DNA from: Geobacter sp. UBA698 | GTDB taxonomy: Bacteria > Desulfobacterota > Desulfuromonadia > Geobacterales > Pseudopelobacteraceae | Assembly (NCBI GenBank): GCA_002298925.1 | Contig: DBMM01000011.1 | Span: forward strand, 1-64,000 | Length of the DNA: 64,000 nt | Direction: 5' to 3' | Part shown: positions 41,090 to 53,161 of the stretch, one piece after another | Layout: each line of letters begins with the position of its first letter | How positions within the stretch are numbered: the first letter of the stretch is position 1 | Program-made: the position numbers and the translations under genes | The notes under the pieces: generated by a model | Databases searched by the model: none | Told to the model about the DNA's origin: nothing | Seen by the model: the letters and a program-made list of their open reading frames with translations, nothing else

Positions 41090-42130
41090 ATGTCCTTCCG
41101 CACCATCGAGTGGCGCGACAACACTGTCGTCATGATCGATCAGACCCGCCTGCCGTCCGAGGAGATCTACAACAGCTATAATGACTATAAGGCGGTGGCC
41201 GAGGCCATCCGCGGCATGATCATCCGTGGCGCCCCGGCCATCGGCGTGGCTGCTGCCATGGGCATCGCCCTGGGGGCCCGGGACATCATCGCCGATACCC
41301 ATGAATCCTTTTTCCGGCAGTTGGAGAACGTCTGCGACGTCATGGCCCGCACCAGGCCCACGGCGGTCAATCTGTTCTGGGGCATCGAGCGCATGAAGCG
41401 GGTGGCCGAGGCCAACCGCGACAAGAAACTGGACCAGATCCGTGAAATTCTCAAAAAGGAGGCTATCCGGATCGAGCAGGAGGACCTGACCATCTGCCAC
41501 AACATCGGCAAGTGGGGCGCCACCCTGATCCCCGAGAAGGCCACGGTACTGACCCACTGTAACGCCGGCGGCCTGGCCACGGCCGGCTACGGCACCGCCC
41601 TGGGGGTGATCCGCGCCGCCCACGAGGCCGGCAAGAACATTCAGGTTTTTTGCGACGAGACCCGCCCCTGGCTGCAGGGGGCCCGCCTGACCGCCTGGGA
41701 GCTGCTCAAGGAAGGCATTCCCACCACCCTGATCTCGGACAACATGGCCGGTTTCTTCATGAGCCGGGGCGAGATCACCTGCTGCGTGGTGGGAGCCGAC
41801 CGCATCGCCGCCAACGGCGATACGGCCAACAAGATCGGCACCTATTCGGTGGCCGTGCTGGCCAAGGAGAACAACATCCCCTTCTATGTGGCCGCGCCGG
41901 TTTCAACCCTTGATCTTTCGCTCAGTGACGGCAGCCAGATTCCGATTGAGGAGCGTCCCGCCAGCGAGGTGACCCACATCAAGGGGGTGGCCATCGCGCC
42001 CGAAGGGGTGCGGGTGCGCAATCCCTCCTTTGACGTGACCCCGGCCCGCTATATCACGGCCATCATCACCGAAAACGGCATCGTCCAGGATGACTACCGC
42101 ACCGGTCTCAGAAAAGTGGCGGGCAAATAG
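41090..42130 (+). CDS. mtnA: S-methyl-5-thioribose-1-phosphate isomerase
   Basis: MtnA converts methylthioribose 1-phosphate to methylthioribulose 1-phosphate in salvage of methylthioadenosine, the by-product of S-adenosylmethionine use. The 346-residue protein has [35 protein letters not shown] with the catalytic cysteine, and [18 protein letters not shown] with the catalytic aspartate. ATG 41090 is chosen because AAGGAG lies 8 nt upstream. glnE follows immediately and may be co-transcribed. Confidence 0.95.
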   Translation: MSFRTIEWRDNTVVMIDQTRLPSEEIYNSYNDYKAVAEAIRGMIIRGAPAIGVAAAMGIALGARDIIADTHESFFRQLENVCDVMARTRPTAVNLFWGIERMKRVAEANRDKKLDQIREILKKEAIRIEQEDLTICHNIGKWGATLIPEKATVLTHCNAGGLATAGYGTALGVIRAAHEAGKNIQVFCDETRPWLQGARLTAWELLKEGIPTTLISDNMAGFFMSRGEITCCVVGADRIAANGDTANKIGTYSVAVLAKENNIPFYVAAPVSTLDLSLSDGSQIPIEERPASEVTHIKGVAIAPEGVRVRNPSFDVTPARYITAIITENGIVQDDYRTGLRKVAGK

Positions 42131-42131
42131 C

Positions 42132-45100
42132 ATGCATGTGGAACGCTTCTCCCAGGAGTTTGCCCGGATCGTGGCGATCGAGGAAAGCGGTGAGCGGGTA
42201 GAAGCCCTGGCCCCGTTCCTGGAGTCCCACGGCTATCACTACGGTGCCCGTTCCGCGGACAACATCATCCTGATTCAGCAGTACTTCCAGGTCGAGATCC
42301 TGCACCGCATCCTGATCAATTCGCTCATGACGCCGTCGCCCGATATGGCCCTGAATGCCTTCGAACGACTGGCCGGAGTGATTCCGGCTGAAGACCTGAC
42401 CGATCTGGCCGGCCGACGCAAGCGTCTTTCCCAGTTCATTCTGCTGTGTGGCTCTTCCCCCTTTCTGGTCAACCTGATCTACAAGTCCCCCAGCCTGTTC
42501 CGCTGGCTGTTTCTGGAGAACGGCATCGATATCGCCCGCTCGGCCGACGAGATGCTGGCGGCCCTGCGCGGAGAGATGAACGGGCAGCTGGAATTTAACG
42601 ACCTGATGAAGCTGTTGCGCTGTTTCAAGCGCGCCGAAATCCTGCGCATCGCCGCCCGCGACCTGAACGGCCTGGCCCCGCTGGAGGAGGTCACCGCCGA
42701 GCTCTCCAGCCTGGCGGCCGCAGCACTGCAGGTGGCCTACGAGGTCTGCCGGGCCTGTCTGGTGCGTGAGTACGGCCTGCCCCTGGTGTACACCCCCAAC
42801 GGCAGCAACGAAGCCGAGATGACCATCATCGGCATGGGCAAGTTTGGCGGCAATGAGCTGAATTTTTCGTCGGACATCGACATCATCTACTTCTACGAGT
42901 CGGACAAGGGTGAAACCAGCGGGGTTGACAACGGTTCCGGCACCATCAGGGGGGTAGTCTCCCTGCACAAGTTTTTCAACAAGCTGGGCGAGATGGTCAG
43001 CAAGGCCCTCTCCCAGGTGACCGAGGACGGGTTCGTTTTCAGGGTGGACGTGGGCTTAAGGCCGGAGGGGAAGTCGGGCGATCTGGCGGTTTCGCTCCGC
43101 TCGGCCGAGATCTACTATGAGTCCTGGGGTCAGTCCTGGGAGCGCACGGCCATGCTCAAGGGGCGTCCGGTGGCCGGTTCACAGGAGCTGGGACAGCGCC
43201 TGCTGAACACCCTGCAACCGTTCGTTTACCGCAAATACCTCGATTACAACCTGATCGAAGACATGAAGAACATGAAGCAGAAGATCGATGCCTCCCTGAC
43301 CCGCTCCATGGAGGGGGAGGTCAACCTCAAGCTGGGGCGGGGCGGCATCCGCGAGATCGAGTTCTTCATCCAGGCGCTGCAGCTGGTCTATGCCGGCAAG
43401 AATCCCAAACTGCGGGAACGCAACTCGCTCAAGGCGCTGGCAACACTGCTGGAAGCCCGCCTGATCAGCGAGGACGATCACCGCAGGCTGACCGACGCCT
43501 ATCGCTTTCTGCGCACGGTAGAGCATCGCATCCAGGTGGTGCAGGAGCGCCAGACCCACAATCTCCCGTCCAAGGAAGAGGAGCTGCTGGCCCTGTCCAG
43601 GCGCTGCGGCTTTCTGCGCAGCGACGGTCTGCTCCGTTTCGGTCAGGTGCTGGAAGCGCATCGCGGCAATGTTTCCGCCATCTACGGCAATCTGTTCCAC
43701 AGCCGTGATGAGCAGCTCCAGCAGGAGCTCACTCCGGAGGTGTTGTTCGTGCTCGATCCCAACGCCGATGCGGATCTGGTCAAGGACATGCTGGCCGAGC
43801 GCCGATTCGAGGATGTGAACCGTGCCTACGAGAACCTGCTGGCCCTGCGGGTAGGACCGGTCAAGGGCAACCTCACCGAGCGCAGCCGGCGGCTTTTGGA
43901 AAAGATTACGCCGCTTTTTGTGCAGGAACTGTTCGAGTCGCCCGACCCGGACATGGCGCTGACCAACCTGGAACGCTTCCTGTCCGCCACCGGCACCCGT
44001 TCATCCTACTACGCCCTGCTGGCCGAGAACCGCGAGACCCTCAAGCTGCTGGTATCCCTGTTCGGCATGTCCGAGTTCCTCTCCAAGATCCTGATCGGGC
44101 ACCCGGAGCTGCTGGACAGCATGGTGAACCGCAATCGCGCCTCGGTTGTCAAGACCGGCGCGGCCATGGCGGAAGATCTGGCCGTCATGCTGGAGCAGGC
44201 GGACTATTTCGAGGATCAGCTGGATGTGCTCCGGCGCTATCGCAACGAGGAGTTCCTGCGCATCGGGCTGAACGATATTCATGGCAGGCTGGGACAGAGC
44301 GAGATTACCACCCAGCTGACGCTGCTGGGGGAAACCTGTCTGGCGGCGGCCTACCGTCTGGCCGTGCAGGAGCTGCAGCGCTTCGGCCGCCCCCGCTACC
44401 GTTTCGAAGGGGGCGAGAGTGAGGCGAACCTGGCCGTGATCGGCATGGGCAAGCTGGGGGGCGGTGACCTCAACTACCATTCCGACCTGGACATCATCTT
44501 TGTCTATGACCATCAGGGCTATACCGACGGAAACAAGCAGATCTCTAACCATGAGTACTTTGCCAAACTGGCCCAGAAGATGATTTCGATTCTGACCATG
44601 CAGACCCGCGAGGGGTACGTCTACAAGATCGACACCCGCCTGCGTCCGTCGGGCAATGCCGGGCCCCTGGTTACCTCGCTGGATTCGTTTCTGGAGTACC
44701 ATCGCAAGGAAGCCCAGATCTGGGAGCGCCAGGCCTTGACCAAGGCGCGCGTGGTGCTGGGGGACGAGCGGCTGGCCGGACAGCTGCATGAAGTAATTCG
44801 CCATACGGTCTACGGCGCATCCATCGATGATGACGGCCGCCGGGAGATTCACCGCCTGCGCATGCGCATGGAACATGAACTGGCCAAGGAAACCGCCGAC
44901 AGCTACAACATCAAAACCGGCCGCGGCGGCATGGTGGATGTGGAGTTCATCGTCCAGTACCTGCAGCTTCTGCATGGCTGCAGATATCCCGAACTGCGTA
45001 CCACCAGTACCATCGTGGCCCTCAAGGAGATCGCATCCCTGCGGCTGTTGACGGGCGGAGATGCCGAAACATTGCATTCAGGCTACAAGTTTCTGCGCAA

Positions 45101-45320
45101 GCTGGAAAACCGCCTGCGCATTATCCACGACTATTCGGTCAACGACCTGTCCGGTCCGAAAAGCTACCTGAACAAACTGGCCCGGCGCCTCGGATATGAT
45201 CCCAAACTGAAAAATCCGGGGGCGGTGCTGATTTGCGATTACGAGCAGGTCACCGGCTCGGTGCGCGAGTGTTATGATCGGGTGATGGGGGAGAAACCTG
45301 AACAAGGGGAGGCGTTATGA
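42132..45320 (+). CDS. glnE: Glutamine synthetase adenylyltransferase/adenylyl-removing enzyme
   Basis: GlnE adds and removes AMP on glutamine synthetase in response to PII proteins, tuning nitrogen assimilation. The product of about 1062 residues has two nucleotidyltransferase domains, an N-terminal adenylyl-removing one with GMGKFGGNELNFSSDIDIIY and a C-terminal adenylylating one with GMGKLGGGDLNYHSDLDIIF. Helical linkers carry GRGGIREIEF and GRGGMVDVEF. ATG 42132 lies one base after the mtnA stop, so translation is probably coupled. The stop overlaps the AhpD-like selenoprotein gene by ATGA. Confidence 0.95.
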   Translation: MHVERFSQEFARIVAIEESGERVEALAPFLESHGYHYGARSADNIILIQQYFQVEILHRILINSLMTPSPDMALNAFERLAGVIPAEDLTDLAGRRKRLSQFILLCGSSPFLVNLIYKSPSLFRWLFLENGIDIARSADEMLAALRGEMNGQLEFNDLMKLLRCFKRAEILRIAARDLNGLAPLEEVTAELSSLAAAALQVAYEVCRACLVREYGLPLVYTPNGSNEAEMTIIGMGKFGGNELNFSSDIDIIYFYESDKGETSGVDNGSGTIRGVVSLHKFFNKLGEMVSKALSQVTEDGFVFRVDVGLRPEGKSGDLAVSLRSAEIYYESWGQSWERTAMLKGRPVAGSQELGQRLLNTLQPFVYRKYLDYNLIEDMKNMKQKIDASLTRSMEGEVNLKLGRGGIREIEFFIQALQLVYAGKNPKLRERNSLKALATLLEARLISEDDHRRLTDAYRFLRTVEHRIQVVQERQTHNLPSKEEELLALSRRCGFLRSDGLLRFGQVLEAHRGNVSAIYGNLFHSRDEQLQQELTPEVLFVLDPNADADLVKDMLAERRFEDVNRAYENLLALRVGPVKGNLTERSRRLLEKITPLFVQELFESPDPDMALTNLERFLSATGTRSSYYALLAENRETLKLLVSLFGMSEFLSKILIGHPELLDSMVNRNRASVVKTGAAMAEDLAVMLEQADYFEDQLDVLRRYRNEEFLRIGLNDIHGRLGQSEITTQLTLLGETCLAAAYRLAVQELQRFGRPRYRFEGGESEANLAVIGMGKLGGGDLNYHSDLDIIFVYDHQGYTDGNKQISNHEYFAKLAQKMISILTMQTREGYVYKIDTRLRPSGNAGPLVTSLDSFLEYHRKEAQIWERQALTKARVVLGDERLAGQLHEVIRHTVYGASIDDDGRREIHRLRMRMEHELAKETADSYNIKTGRGGMVDVEFIVQYLQLLHGCRYPELRTTSTIVALKEIASLRLLTGGDAETLHSGYKFLRKLENRLRIIHDYSVNDLSGPKSYLNKLARRLGYDPKLKNPGAVLICDYEQVTGSVRECYDRVMGEKPEQGEAL

Positions 45321-45574
45321 AGATCAACAAGAAAATTCTCGATTACGAGTACCAGGAGGTGCTGGATGTCAAGACGCGGGAACTGATCCGGGTCGCCTGC
45401 GCCATCGCGGTCGGCTGCCCCACCTGAATGAAGAAGCACTTCGCGGTCGCGAAGCAGGCCGGCGCATCCAGGGAAGAGCTGCGGGAGGCCATCGCCTACG
45501 GCATCATTGCTCCGTCCGGCCGGGCCAAAAACTTTGCCCTGAACATGCTCGACGAGCTTGAGCAGGAGGAGTGA
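45317..45574 (+). CDS. AhpD-like (carboxymuconolactone decarboxylase family) selenoprotein (UGA at 45425-45427 read as Sec)
   Basis: Read through one in-frame TGA, this 85-residue protein is a complete small AhpD-like domain: KTRELIRVACAIAVGCPTU, then MKKHFAVAKQAGASREELRE and AIAYGIIAPSGRAKNFAL. AhpD-like proteins use a CxxC redox pair; here the pair is Cys34-Pro-Thr-Sec37. The ATG overlaps the glnE stop (ATGA). A perfect 6-bp stem-loop with GGTC in the loop begins 11 nt after the UGA, and selB is in the window. Its role is probably peroxide or thiol redox chemistry in the cytoplasm. Without Sec decoding the gene would end after 36 residues. Confidence 0.92.
45439..45454 (+). promoter_or_regulatory. 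Predicted bacterial SECIS element of the AhpD-like gene
   Basis: CTTCGC pairs perfectly with GCGAAG and closes a GGTC loop. The loop starts 17 nt after the UGA, as in the classical fdhF SECIS, and has GG at its first two positions. It is the better of the two SECIS elements here. Confidence 0.88.
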
Positions 45575-45618
45575 GGATGCTGTAAGCGGAATATTCCCGT
45601 TACAGTAGGTTGTTACGT

Positions 45619-48397
<2,779 letters not shown>

Positions 48398-48400
48398 GGG

Positions 48401-49519
48401 TTACTCCACCAGGGCAAAGCGTCCGTTGCGGACCTGCATCATTGAAAACGGCCGTTGGGGGTCTCCGAAACGGTCGAGGGCGATGCTCCCCTGCAGTCCC
48501 TTGAACTGGCCGATGCCGATGATGGTCTGTTTGAGTTGTGACGGGTCGGGATTTTTTTTGAGGGCCTCGGCGATGATTGCAACGGCTTCGTAGCTGTAGG
48601 TGGCCGCATAGTCCGGTTCGTCACCGAAGCGCCTGGTGAAGCTGTTTTTGAAGTCGCTAAAAGCCGGTGATCTGCTGTCGCTGTTGAAGTGCTGGAAGAT
48701 GAAAACATTGCTGACTGAATTGCCTCCGGTCTTGAGGAACGCGCAGCTTCCGGCCCATTCGGCAACGAAGACCGGCACAGTTGAGCCGATTTTCTTCAAC
48801 TGCTGGCAGATCATGGCGCTGTCCACCGCCCCGGCGATGATGAAGATGCTGCCCGGTTTGCGGGCCAGAACGGTCTTAGTCAGCTCTAGCAGGCTGCCGG
48901 GATCCTTTGAGTTGAAGGTCTGTTCGCTTGTAACAACGCCGCCCCGTGCTGCCAACTCTCGCTTGAACGCTTCTGCCGAACTTCTGGTGTAGGCGTGGTT
49001 GGCGGTGTCGTAAACCAGGGCGCAGCTCTTGATGCCCAGGCCGCTGACCAGGCGGTCGGCGGTGGCAGTCGCGGTATCGTTGTTCAGGTTGAGATGCAGG
49101 AAATAGTCGTCTTTGGCGTTGAAGTCGTAGCTGGCGGCCGTCGGAGAGAGCATCAGCAATTTGGCGGCATTGCTGAGCGGGATGGCTGCCTCTGCCATGG
49201 CGCTGGTCATGGGGCCGACGACAGCGACGGCATGGCTGTTCACCATTTCCCTGGCGATCCGTTTGGCCTCTTCGGAGTTGCTCTGGTCATCGCGGACGAT
49301 CAGTTCTATTCTGCGGCCGTTAATTCCGCCGCTGGCATTGATGACGTCGACCGCCAGCAGGGCTCCGTCGCGGCCGGCCGTGCCCAGATCGCCGCTGCGT
49401 CCGGTCAGTCCGCCGACGAAGCCGATCCGGACCGGTTCGTTCTTGCGGCAGGCAGCCAGCACAAGCGCTGTCAGCACTGCCATCAAAACGATTGTCACAC
49501 GGGGAATGGGTCTCGGCAC
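48401..49519 (-). CDS. Periplasmic solute-binding lipoprotein (branched-chain amino acid type)
   Basis: The 372-residue protein is a type 1 periplasmic binding protein like LivK: VRIGFVGGLTGRSGDLGTAGRDG, then NASGGINGRRIELIVRDDQSN and VAVVGPMTSAMAEAAIPLS. The signal ends in LVLAAC, a lipobox. I chose GTG 49519 because GGAGAG precedes it and the signal follows; a longer frame would run into the DUF116 gene. No transporter genes are adjacent. The hybrid kinase begins 3 bp after its stop, so it probably presents a ligand to that sensor rather than feeding a transporter. Confidence 0.88.
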   Translation of the reverse strand: MPRPIPRVTIVLMAVLTALVLAACRKNEPVRIGFVGGLTGRSGDLGTAGRDGALLAVDVINASGGINGRRIELIVRDDQSNSEEAKRIAREMVNSHAVAVVGPMTSAMAEAAIPLSNAAKLLMLSPTAASYDFNAKDDYFLHLNLNNDTATATADRLVSGLGIKSCALVYDTANHAYTRSSAEAFKRELAARGGVVTSEQTFNSKDPGSLLELTKTVLARKPGSIFIIAGAVDSAMICQQLKKIGSTVPVFVAEWAGSCAFLKTGGNSVSNVFIFQHFNSDSRSPAFSDFKNSFTRRFGDEPDYAATYSYEAVAIIAEALKKNPDPSQLKQTIIGIGQFKGLQGSIALDRFGDPQRPFSMMQVRNGRFALVE

Positions 49520-49547
49520 GGCGCTCTCCAGGGGCTTGGTGCTGCAG

Positions 49548-50351
49548 TCAGTGCTGCCGGGCGGATGGGGCCGGGCTGTCCGGGAGGATGATCTGGCTGA
49601 GGGCCGCGTCGATCTTGGCCACATCCACGGTGGTGTTGAAGCAGGGGCCAAAGGGGCGGTCGTTGAGGATGCCGATTACCGGCAACGGGTAGCAGTCCTT
49701 GATGCCGGACGTCAGGTCCCGTTCGCAGGCCACGGCCAGCACCAGTTTGGGGCGTTTTTCGACGATGACCTTGCGGGCCAGGGTGCCGCCCGTGGCGACG
49801 GAGATGTCGATGTGGTACTTGCGGCCAATCTCCACCAGTCCCTTGATGTCGCAGCGTCCGCACTGCACGCACTTCTGGATGTCGCCGGTGACCTTGATCT
49901 CGCAGTCGAACAGCTGGATGCAGTGGGGCAACAGCACCAGTACCCGGTCCGGGCTGACCTTCTGCCGCTGGGAGATGACGAGACTGTTGTTCATGGCGAT
50001 GAAGGACTGGCGGATGCTGTCCTTGTCGAGGCCCAGGCCGCGCCCCACCAGTTCGATCATCGGCAGCAGGAATTTGATTACCACCAGTCGCATGAAGCGG
50101 GTGAAGAGAATGTCCTTGCCCAAGGCGGTGGTCAGAACCAGCAGGCCGGTGCCGAGGATGGCGACGCCGGACAGAGCCGCCACAACGATGCCGACGATGT
50201 GGGGCAGGTTGGGATGGATGTTGGCCAGGCCGCGGTTGGGTACCCACCAGGCCAGAAAGATCAGCCCCACCAGGGTCAGGCAGGTCAGTCCCATCAGCGA
50301 GATGAACAGCCGCTTGCGGGGGGGGGTGGGTGTTTCATTGTTCTGTGTCAT
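49548..50351 (-). CDS. DUF116 family membrane protein
   Basis: The 267-residue protein has a polar N-terminus, two hydrophobic spans (about 18-36 and 48-70) and a cytoplasmic domain with a cysteine cluster: LLPHCIQLFDC, KCVQCGRCDIKGL, then VACERDLTSG and FGPCFNTTVD. The cysteine set may bind a metal or iron-sulfur cluster. This matches the DUF116 family, whose function is unknown to me. ATG 50351 overlaps the fmt stop (ATGA), so it is in the def-fmt transcript. Confidence 0.88.
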   Translation of the reverse strand: MTQNNETPTPPRKRLFISLMGLTCLTLVGLIFLAWWVPNRGLANIHPNLPHIVGIVVAALSGVAILGTGLLVLTTALGKDILFTRFMRLVVIKFLLPMIELVGRGLGLDKDSIRQSFIAMNNSLVISQRQKVSPDRVLVLLPHCIQLFDCEIKVTGDIQKCVQCGRCDIKGLVEIGRKYHIDISVATGGTLARKVIVEKRPKLVLAVACERDLTSGIKDCYPLPVIGILNDRPFGPCFNTTVDVAKIDAALSQIILPDSPAPSARQH

Positions 50352-51307
50352 CTGGCGTGTGTCTCCGTTGGGCCGCCGCCGAGCAGCGTCCCTGGCGCAA
50401 CCGGGCAGCCGGACAGAAAGCTGGCGGCATCCAGTCGTTTTTTGCCGGCCAGCTGAAGCTCTTCCAGCAGCAGGCTGCCGGAAAGGCAGGCCACCTCGAG
50501 GACACCCCGCGAGGCTTGCAGCACGGTTCCGGGGAGGCCGGAGCCCTGGCCGATCCGCGTGCGGAAAATTTTGAGCTGCTGGCCGTCCAGGGTAGTATAC
50601 GCGCCGGGCCAGACGGTCAGGCCGCGCACCTGGTTGTGGATCTGGCTGGCAGCGTGATACCAGTTGATCTGGCCGTCTTCCTTCTTCAGGAGCGGCGCGT
50701 AGCAAGTCTGGCTGTCGTCCTGGGGTTCCGCCGTGAGTTGGCCGGACGTGAGGCCGTCCAGGGTTTCCAGCAGCAGTTCCGCCCCCATCACGGCCATGCG
50801 GTCATGGAGCGAGACGATGTCTTCGTTCTCGTCAATGGGGGTGACGCGTTTGAGCAGCATCGGTCCCGTATCTAGGCCCGGGTCCATCAGCATGGTGGTG
50901 ACGCCGGTCTCGCTTTCGCCGTTGATGATGCACCAGTTGAGCGGCGCGGCACCGCGGTAGCGCGGCAGCAGCGAGGCATGCACGTTGACGCACCCCCGGG
51001 GCGGGATGTCCAGCAGCGCCTTGGGCAGGATCTGGCCGAAGGCCACCACCACGATCACGTCCGGACGCAGGTTGCGGATGATCTCGATAAAAGCCGGGTC
51101 ACGCACCTTGAGCGGCTGCAGGACCGGAATGTCATGCCTTAGTGCCAGTTCCTTGACTGGCGGCGGCATCAGTTTCTGGCCCCGTCCCTTGGGGCGATCG
51201 GGCTGGGTGATCACGGCCGCAATATTTTCACCACGGTCGATCAGCTTCTGCAGGGTGGGGCAGGCAAAATCAGGGGTGCCCATGAAGAGGATGCGCCAGT
51301 CGCTCAT
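50348..51307 (-). CDS. fmt: Methionyl-tRNA formyltransferase
   Basis: Fmt formylates initiator Met-tRNA using 10-formyltetrahydrofolate. The 319-residue protein starts ILFMGTPDFACPTLQKL and has VVAFGQILPKALLD, the folate/catalytic stretch NVHASLLPRYRGAAP, and TGVTTMLMDPGLDTGP. The C-terminal tRNA-binding barrel follows. It overlaps def upstream and the DUF116 gene downstream by ATGA each, forming a tight three-gene unit. Confidence 0.96.
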   Translation of the reverse strand: MSDWRILFMGTPDFACPTLQKLIDRGENIAAVITQPDRPKGRGQKLMPPPVKELALRHDIPVLQPLKVRDPAFIEIIRNLRPDVIVVVAFGQILPKALLDIPPRGCVNVHASLLPRYRGAAPLNWCIINGESETGVTTMLMDPGLDTGPMLLKRVTPIDENEDIVSLHDRMAVMGAELLLETLDGLTSGQLTAEPQDDSQTCYAPLLKKEDGQINWYHAASQIHNQVRGLTVWPGAYTTLDGQQLKIFRTRIGQGSGLPGTVLQASRGVLEVACLSGSLLLEELQLAGKKRLDAASFLSGCPVAPGTLLGGGPTETHAR

Positions 51308-51819
51308 TGCTCTACCCCGCGGTTTTCGGCCAGCCGGCGCATTTTGCGCTGGAACAGTTCGCGCTTGAGCGGCGAGAGGTGGTCGACAAACAGGATGCCG
51401 TCCAGGTGATCGATCTCGTGCTGAAAGGCAATGGCCAGCAGATCTTCTGCCCGCCAGGTCTGTTCGTTGCCCTCCAGGTCCAGCGCCTTGACCACCACCC
51501 GGGCGTGGCGACGGACATTGGCGGCATATTTCGGTACCGAAAGGCAGCCCTCTTCTTCGTAGGCTTCGCCTTCGGCATGGACGATGACCGGATTGATGGC
51601 TATGATCAGGTCGCCCGGTTCATCCCGGCCGGATACGTCAATAACGATGACGCGTTGGTGAACGCCGATCTGGGGAGCGGCCAGCCCCACTCCGGGGGCG
51701 TCATACATGGTTTCGGCCATGTCTCGGGCCAGTTCGCGCACAGCATCGTTGATGATGGTCACCGCTGTCGACTTCTTCTTCAGTTCCGGGTTGGGATAGG
51801 TTAGAATAGTGCGAATCAT
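51304..51819 (-). CDS. def: Peptide deformylase (fmt-linked copy)
   Basis: This 171-residue deformylase has GVGLAAPQIG, EEGCLSVP and QHEIDHLDGILF, the complete set of active-site motifs. Its place before fmt is the common bacterial arrangement, so formylation and deformylation enzymes are made together. It has a strong promoter at 51853-51881. The other deformylase in this window, at 28.6-29.2 kb, is a divergent paralogue. Confidence 0.96.
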   Translation of the reverse strand: MIRTILTYPNPELKKKSTAVTIINDAVRELARDMAETMYDAPGVGLAAPQIGVHQRVIVIDVSGRDEPGDLIIAINPVIVHAEGEAYEEEGCLSVPKYAANVRRHARVVVKALDLEGNEQTWRAEDLLAIAFQHEIDHLDGILFVDHLSPLKRELFQRKMRRLAENRGVEQ

Positions 51820-51852
51820 AATCGTCCTTGCTGCGATTTTTTACAAAAAATA

Positions 51853-51881
51853 ACTATATATTTTAAGACTAAAAAAATCAA
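51853..51881 (-). promoter_or_regulatory. Promoter of the def-fmt-DUF116 transcript
   Basis: On the minus strand TTGATT (51881-51876) is followed after 17 bp by TATAGT (51858-51853), about 34 bp before the start codon, in an AT-rich stretch. Confidence 0.7.
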
Positions 51882-51916
51882 TTTTCATCTTTAATCTATG
51901 GCGATGGGAGGGGTGT

Positions 51917-52123
51917 GTGACGGATCTGGTGAATAAGGTCGGCGGTGCAGATACTGTGGACCGGAAAAATAGTCGCGGGCAGTTGTTCAAGCGGGAAAAG
52001 AAGGCGCGCCATCCGGAGGAGACGGAGGGCGACAGTGTGGATATCTCCCAGGATGCCCGCGAGCGGGCTGCGGGCGGAAAACGTCGCACGATTCTGGAGT
52101 ACCTGCAAGGTGATGGTGATTGA
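51917..52123 (+). CDS. Small charged protein, possibly FlgM-like
   Basis: The 68-residue product begins at GTG with GGGAGGGG just upstream and is highly charged (RKNSRGQLFKREKKARHPEE). The stretch SVDISQDARERAAGGKRRTI vaguely resembles the conserved C-terminal start of FlgM anti-sigma factors, but it is too short for a firm call. It lies alone between the divergent def operon and the convergent HDOD gene. Confidence 0.5.
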   Translation: MTDLVNKVGGADTVDRKNSRGQLFKREKKARHPEETEGDSVDISQDARERAAGGKRRTILEYLQGDGD

Positions 52124-52134
52124 CCTGTGGCGGG

Positions 52135-52983
52135 CTAGTTGAAGAAGCTCTTGTCCTGGTTGTAGGACTGTTCAAAAGCAGCGGCCATGGCGTTCAGCCT
52201 GCCCTCATCCAGATTCAGCAGCAGGGCCGGCTGGGATTCATGCAACTGCAGCGCCTCGTCCGGTTCGCGCAGACCAATGCCGTACTTGTGGCAGAACAGG
52301 TTGGACAGCCCCACCACGCAGGTCAGTTTAATCTGGTAGGGGTCTTCATCTTCGGCGAAATTGAAGTGGTGGTGTTCGAAAACCGCTTTCATCAGCATGT
52401 CCGGGAAGTTCCATTTTTTTATGACCAATCCGCCCACTTGGGCGTGGGTGTAACCGTAGACCTGCTGCTCGGCTTCCAGAAAAGAGAGGTCATCGTTGTA
52501 GCATTTCTGCATGACTGTCTGGAACGACTGGCTGTTCATGGTGTTCATGATGGTCTTGCCGATGTCGTGGAACAGCCCTCCCAGGAAGGCCTCCTCTTCA
52601 TTGACCAGGCGGGTGCTGTTGGCGATGATGCGGGCGGCCAGTCCGGCTCCGAAGGAGTGCTCCCAGAGCATTTTTTCAGTCAGGCCGTAGGGCTTGTAGA
52701 CCTGTTTGACCGACGCCGCAATGACGATGCTTTTGAGGGTGTTGTAGCCCAGCATCATGATGGCGTGGGAGAGGGTCTGAACCTGGCGCTGGCAGCCGTA
52801 GAAGGACGAGTTGGATATCTTCAGGACACGGGCGGCCACGGCCGGGTCGGATGAGACTACCCGCGCCAGTTCTTCGGCTGTGGCTTCTTCGCTTTCGATC
52901 AGCTGCAGCACTTTGGTGGCAACCACCGGAATGGTCGGCAGGTCGCCGGCGTTCATGATCAGTTGTTCTAGTTCATGGTTCAT
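52135..52983 (-). CDS. HDOD-domain signalling protein
   Basis: The 282-residue cytoplasmic protein is mainly an HDOD domain, related to HD phosphohydrolases. It has LPTIPVVATKVLQL, SDPAVAARVLKISNSSFYG, IMMLGYNTLKSIVIAAS and FLGGLFHDIGKTI. HDOD proteins often lack phosphohydrolase activity and link signals to motility, attachment or c-di-GMP circuits. Here an HD pair is present in GLFHDIGKT. It stands alone, divergent from the TPR gene. AGGAGC lies just upstream of the start. Confidence 0.9.
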   Translation of the reverse strand: MNHELEQLIMNAGDLPTIPVVATKVLQLIESEEATAEELARVVSSDPAVAARVLKISNSSFYGCQRQVQTLSHAIMMLGYNTLKSIVIAASVKQVYKPYGLTEKMLWEHSFGAGLAARIIANSTRLVNEEEAFLGGLFHDIGKTIMNTMNSQSFQTVMQKCYNDDLSFLEAEQQVYGYTHAQVGGLVIKKWNFPDMLMKAVFEHHHFNFAEDEDPYQIKLTCVVGLSNLFCHKYGIGLREPDEALQLHESQPALLLNLDEGRLNAMAAAFEQSYNQDKSFFN

Positions 52984-53089
52984 AATCTGCTCCTGGAATG
53001 TCTGTCGAAACTGCGGACAGATGCCATGGTAAATGTCCGGCCGATTATCTCACAAAAAATCCAGGAATCATAGATAGTAGCCTAAATAA

Positions 53090-53118
53090 TTGAATTTTTA
53101 CCCAATGGCATGTATACT
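53090..53118 (+). promoter_or_regulatory. Promoter of the TPR-protein gene
   Basis: TTGAAT (53090-53095) and TATACT (53113-53118) are spaced by 17 bp, 43 bp before the chosen start. Confidence 0.65.
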
Positions 53119-53161
53119 GACCCGCCAATGCAGAACATTTAGCTTACAAGGAAGCCTGACC

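Noticed and set aside
48401..49651. The longer 416-codon frame of the solute-binding protein
   Set aside because: The first 44 codons overlap the DUF116 gene in another frame and place a non-signal sequence before the lipoprotein signal. GTG 49519 has a ribosome site.
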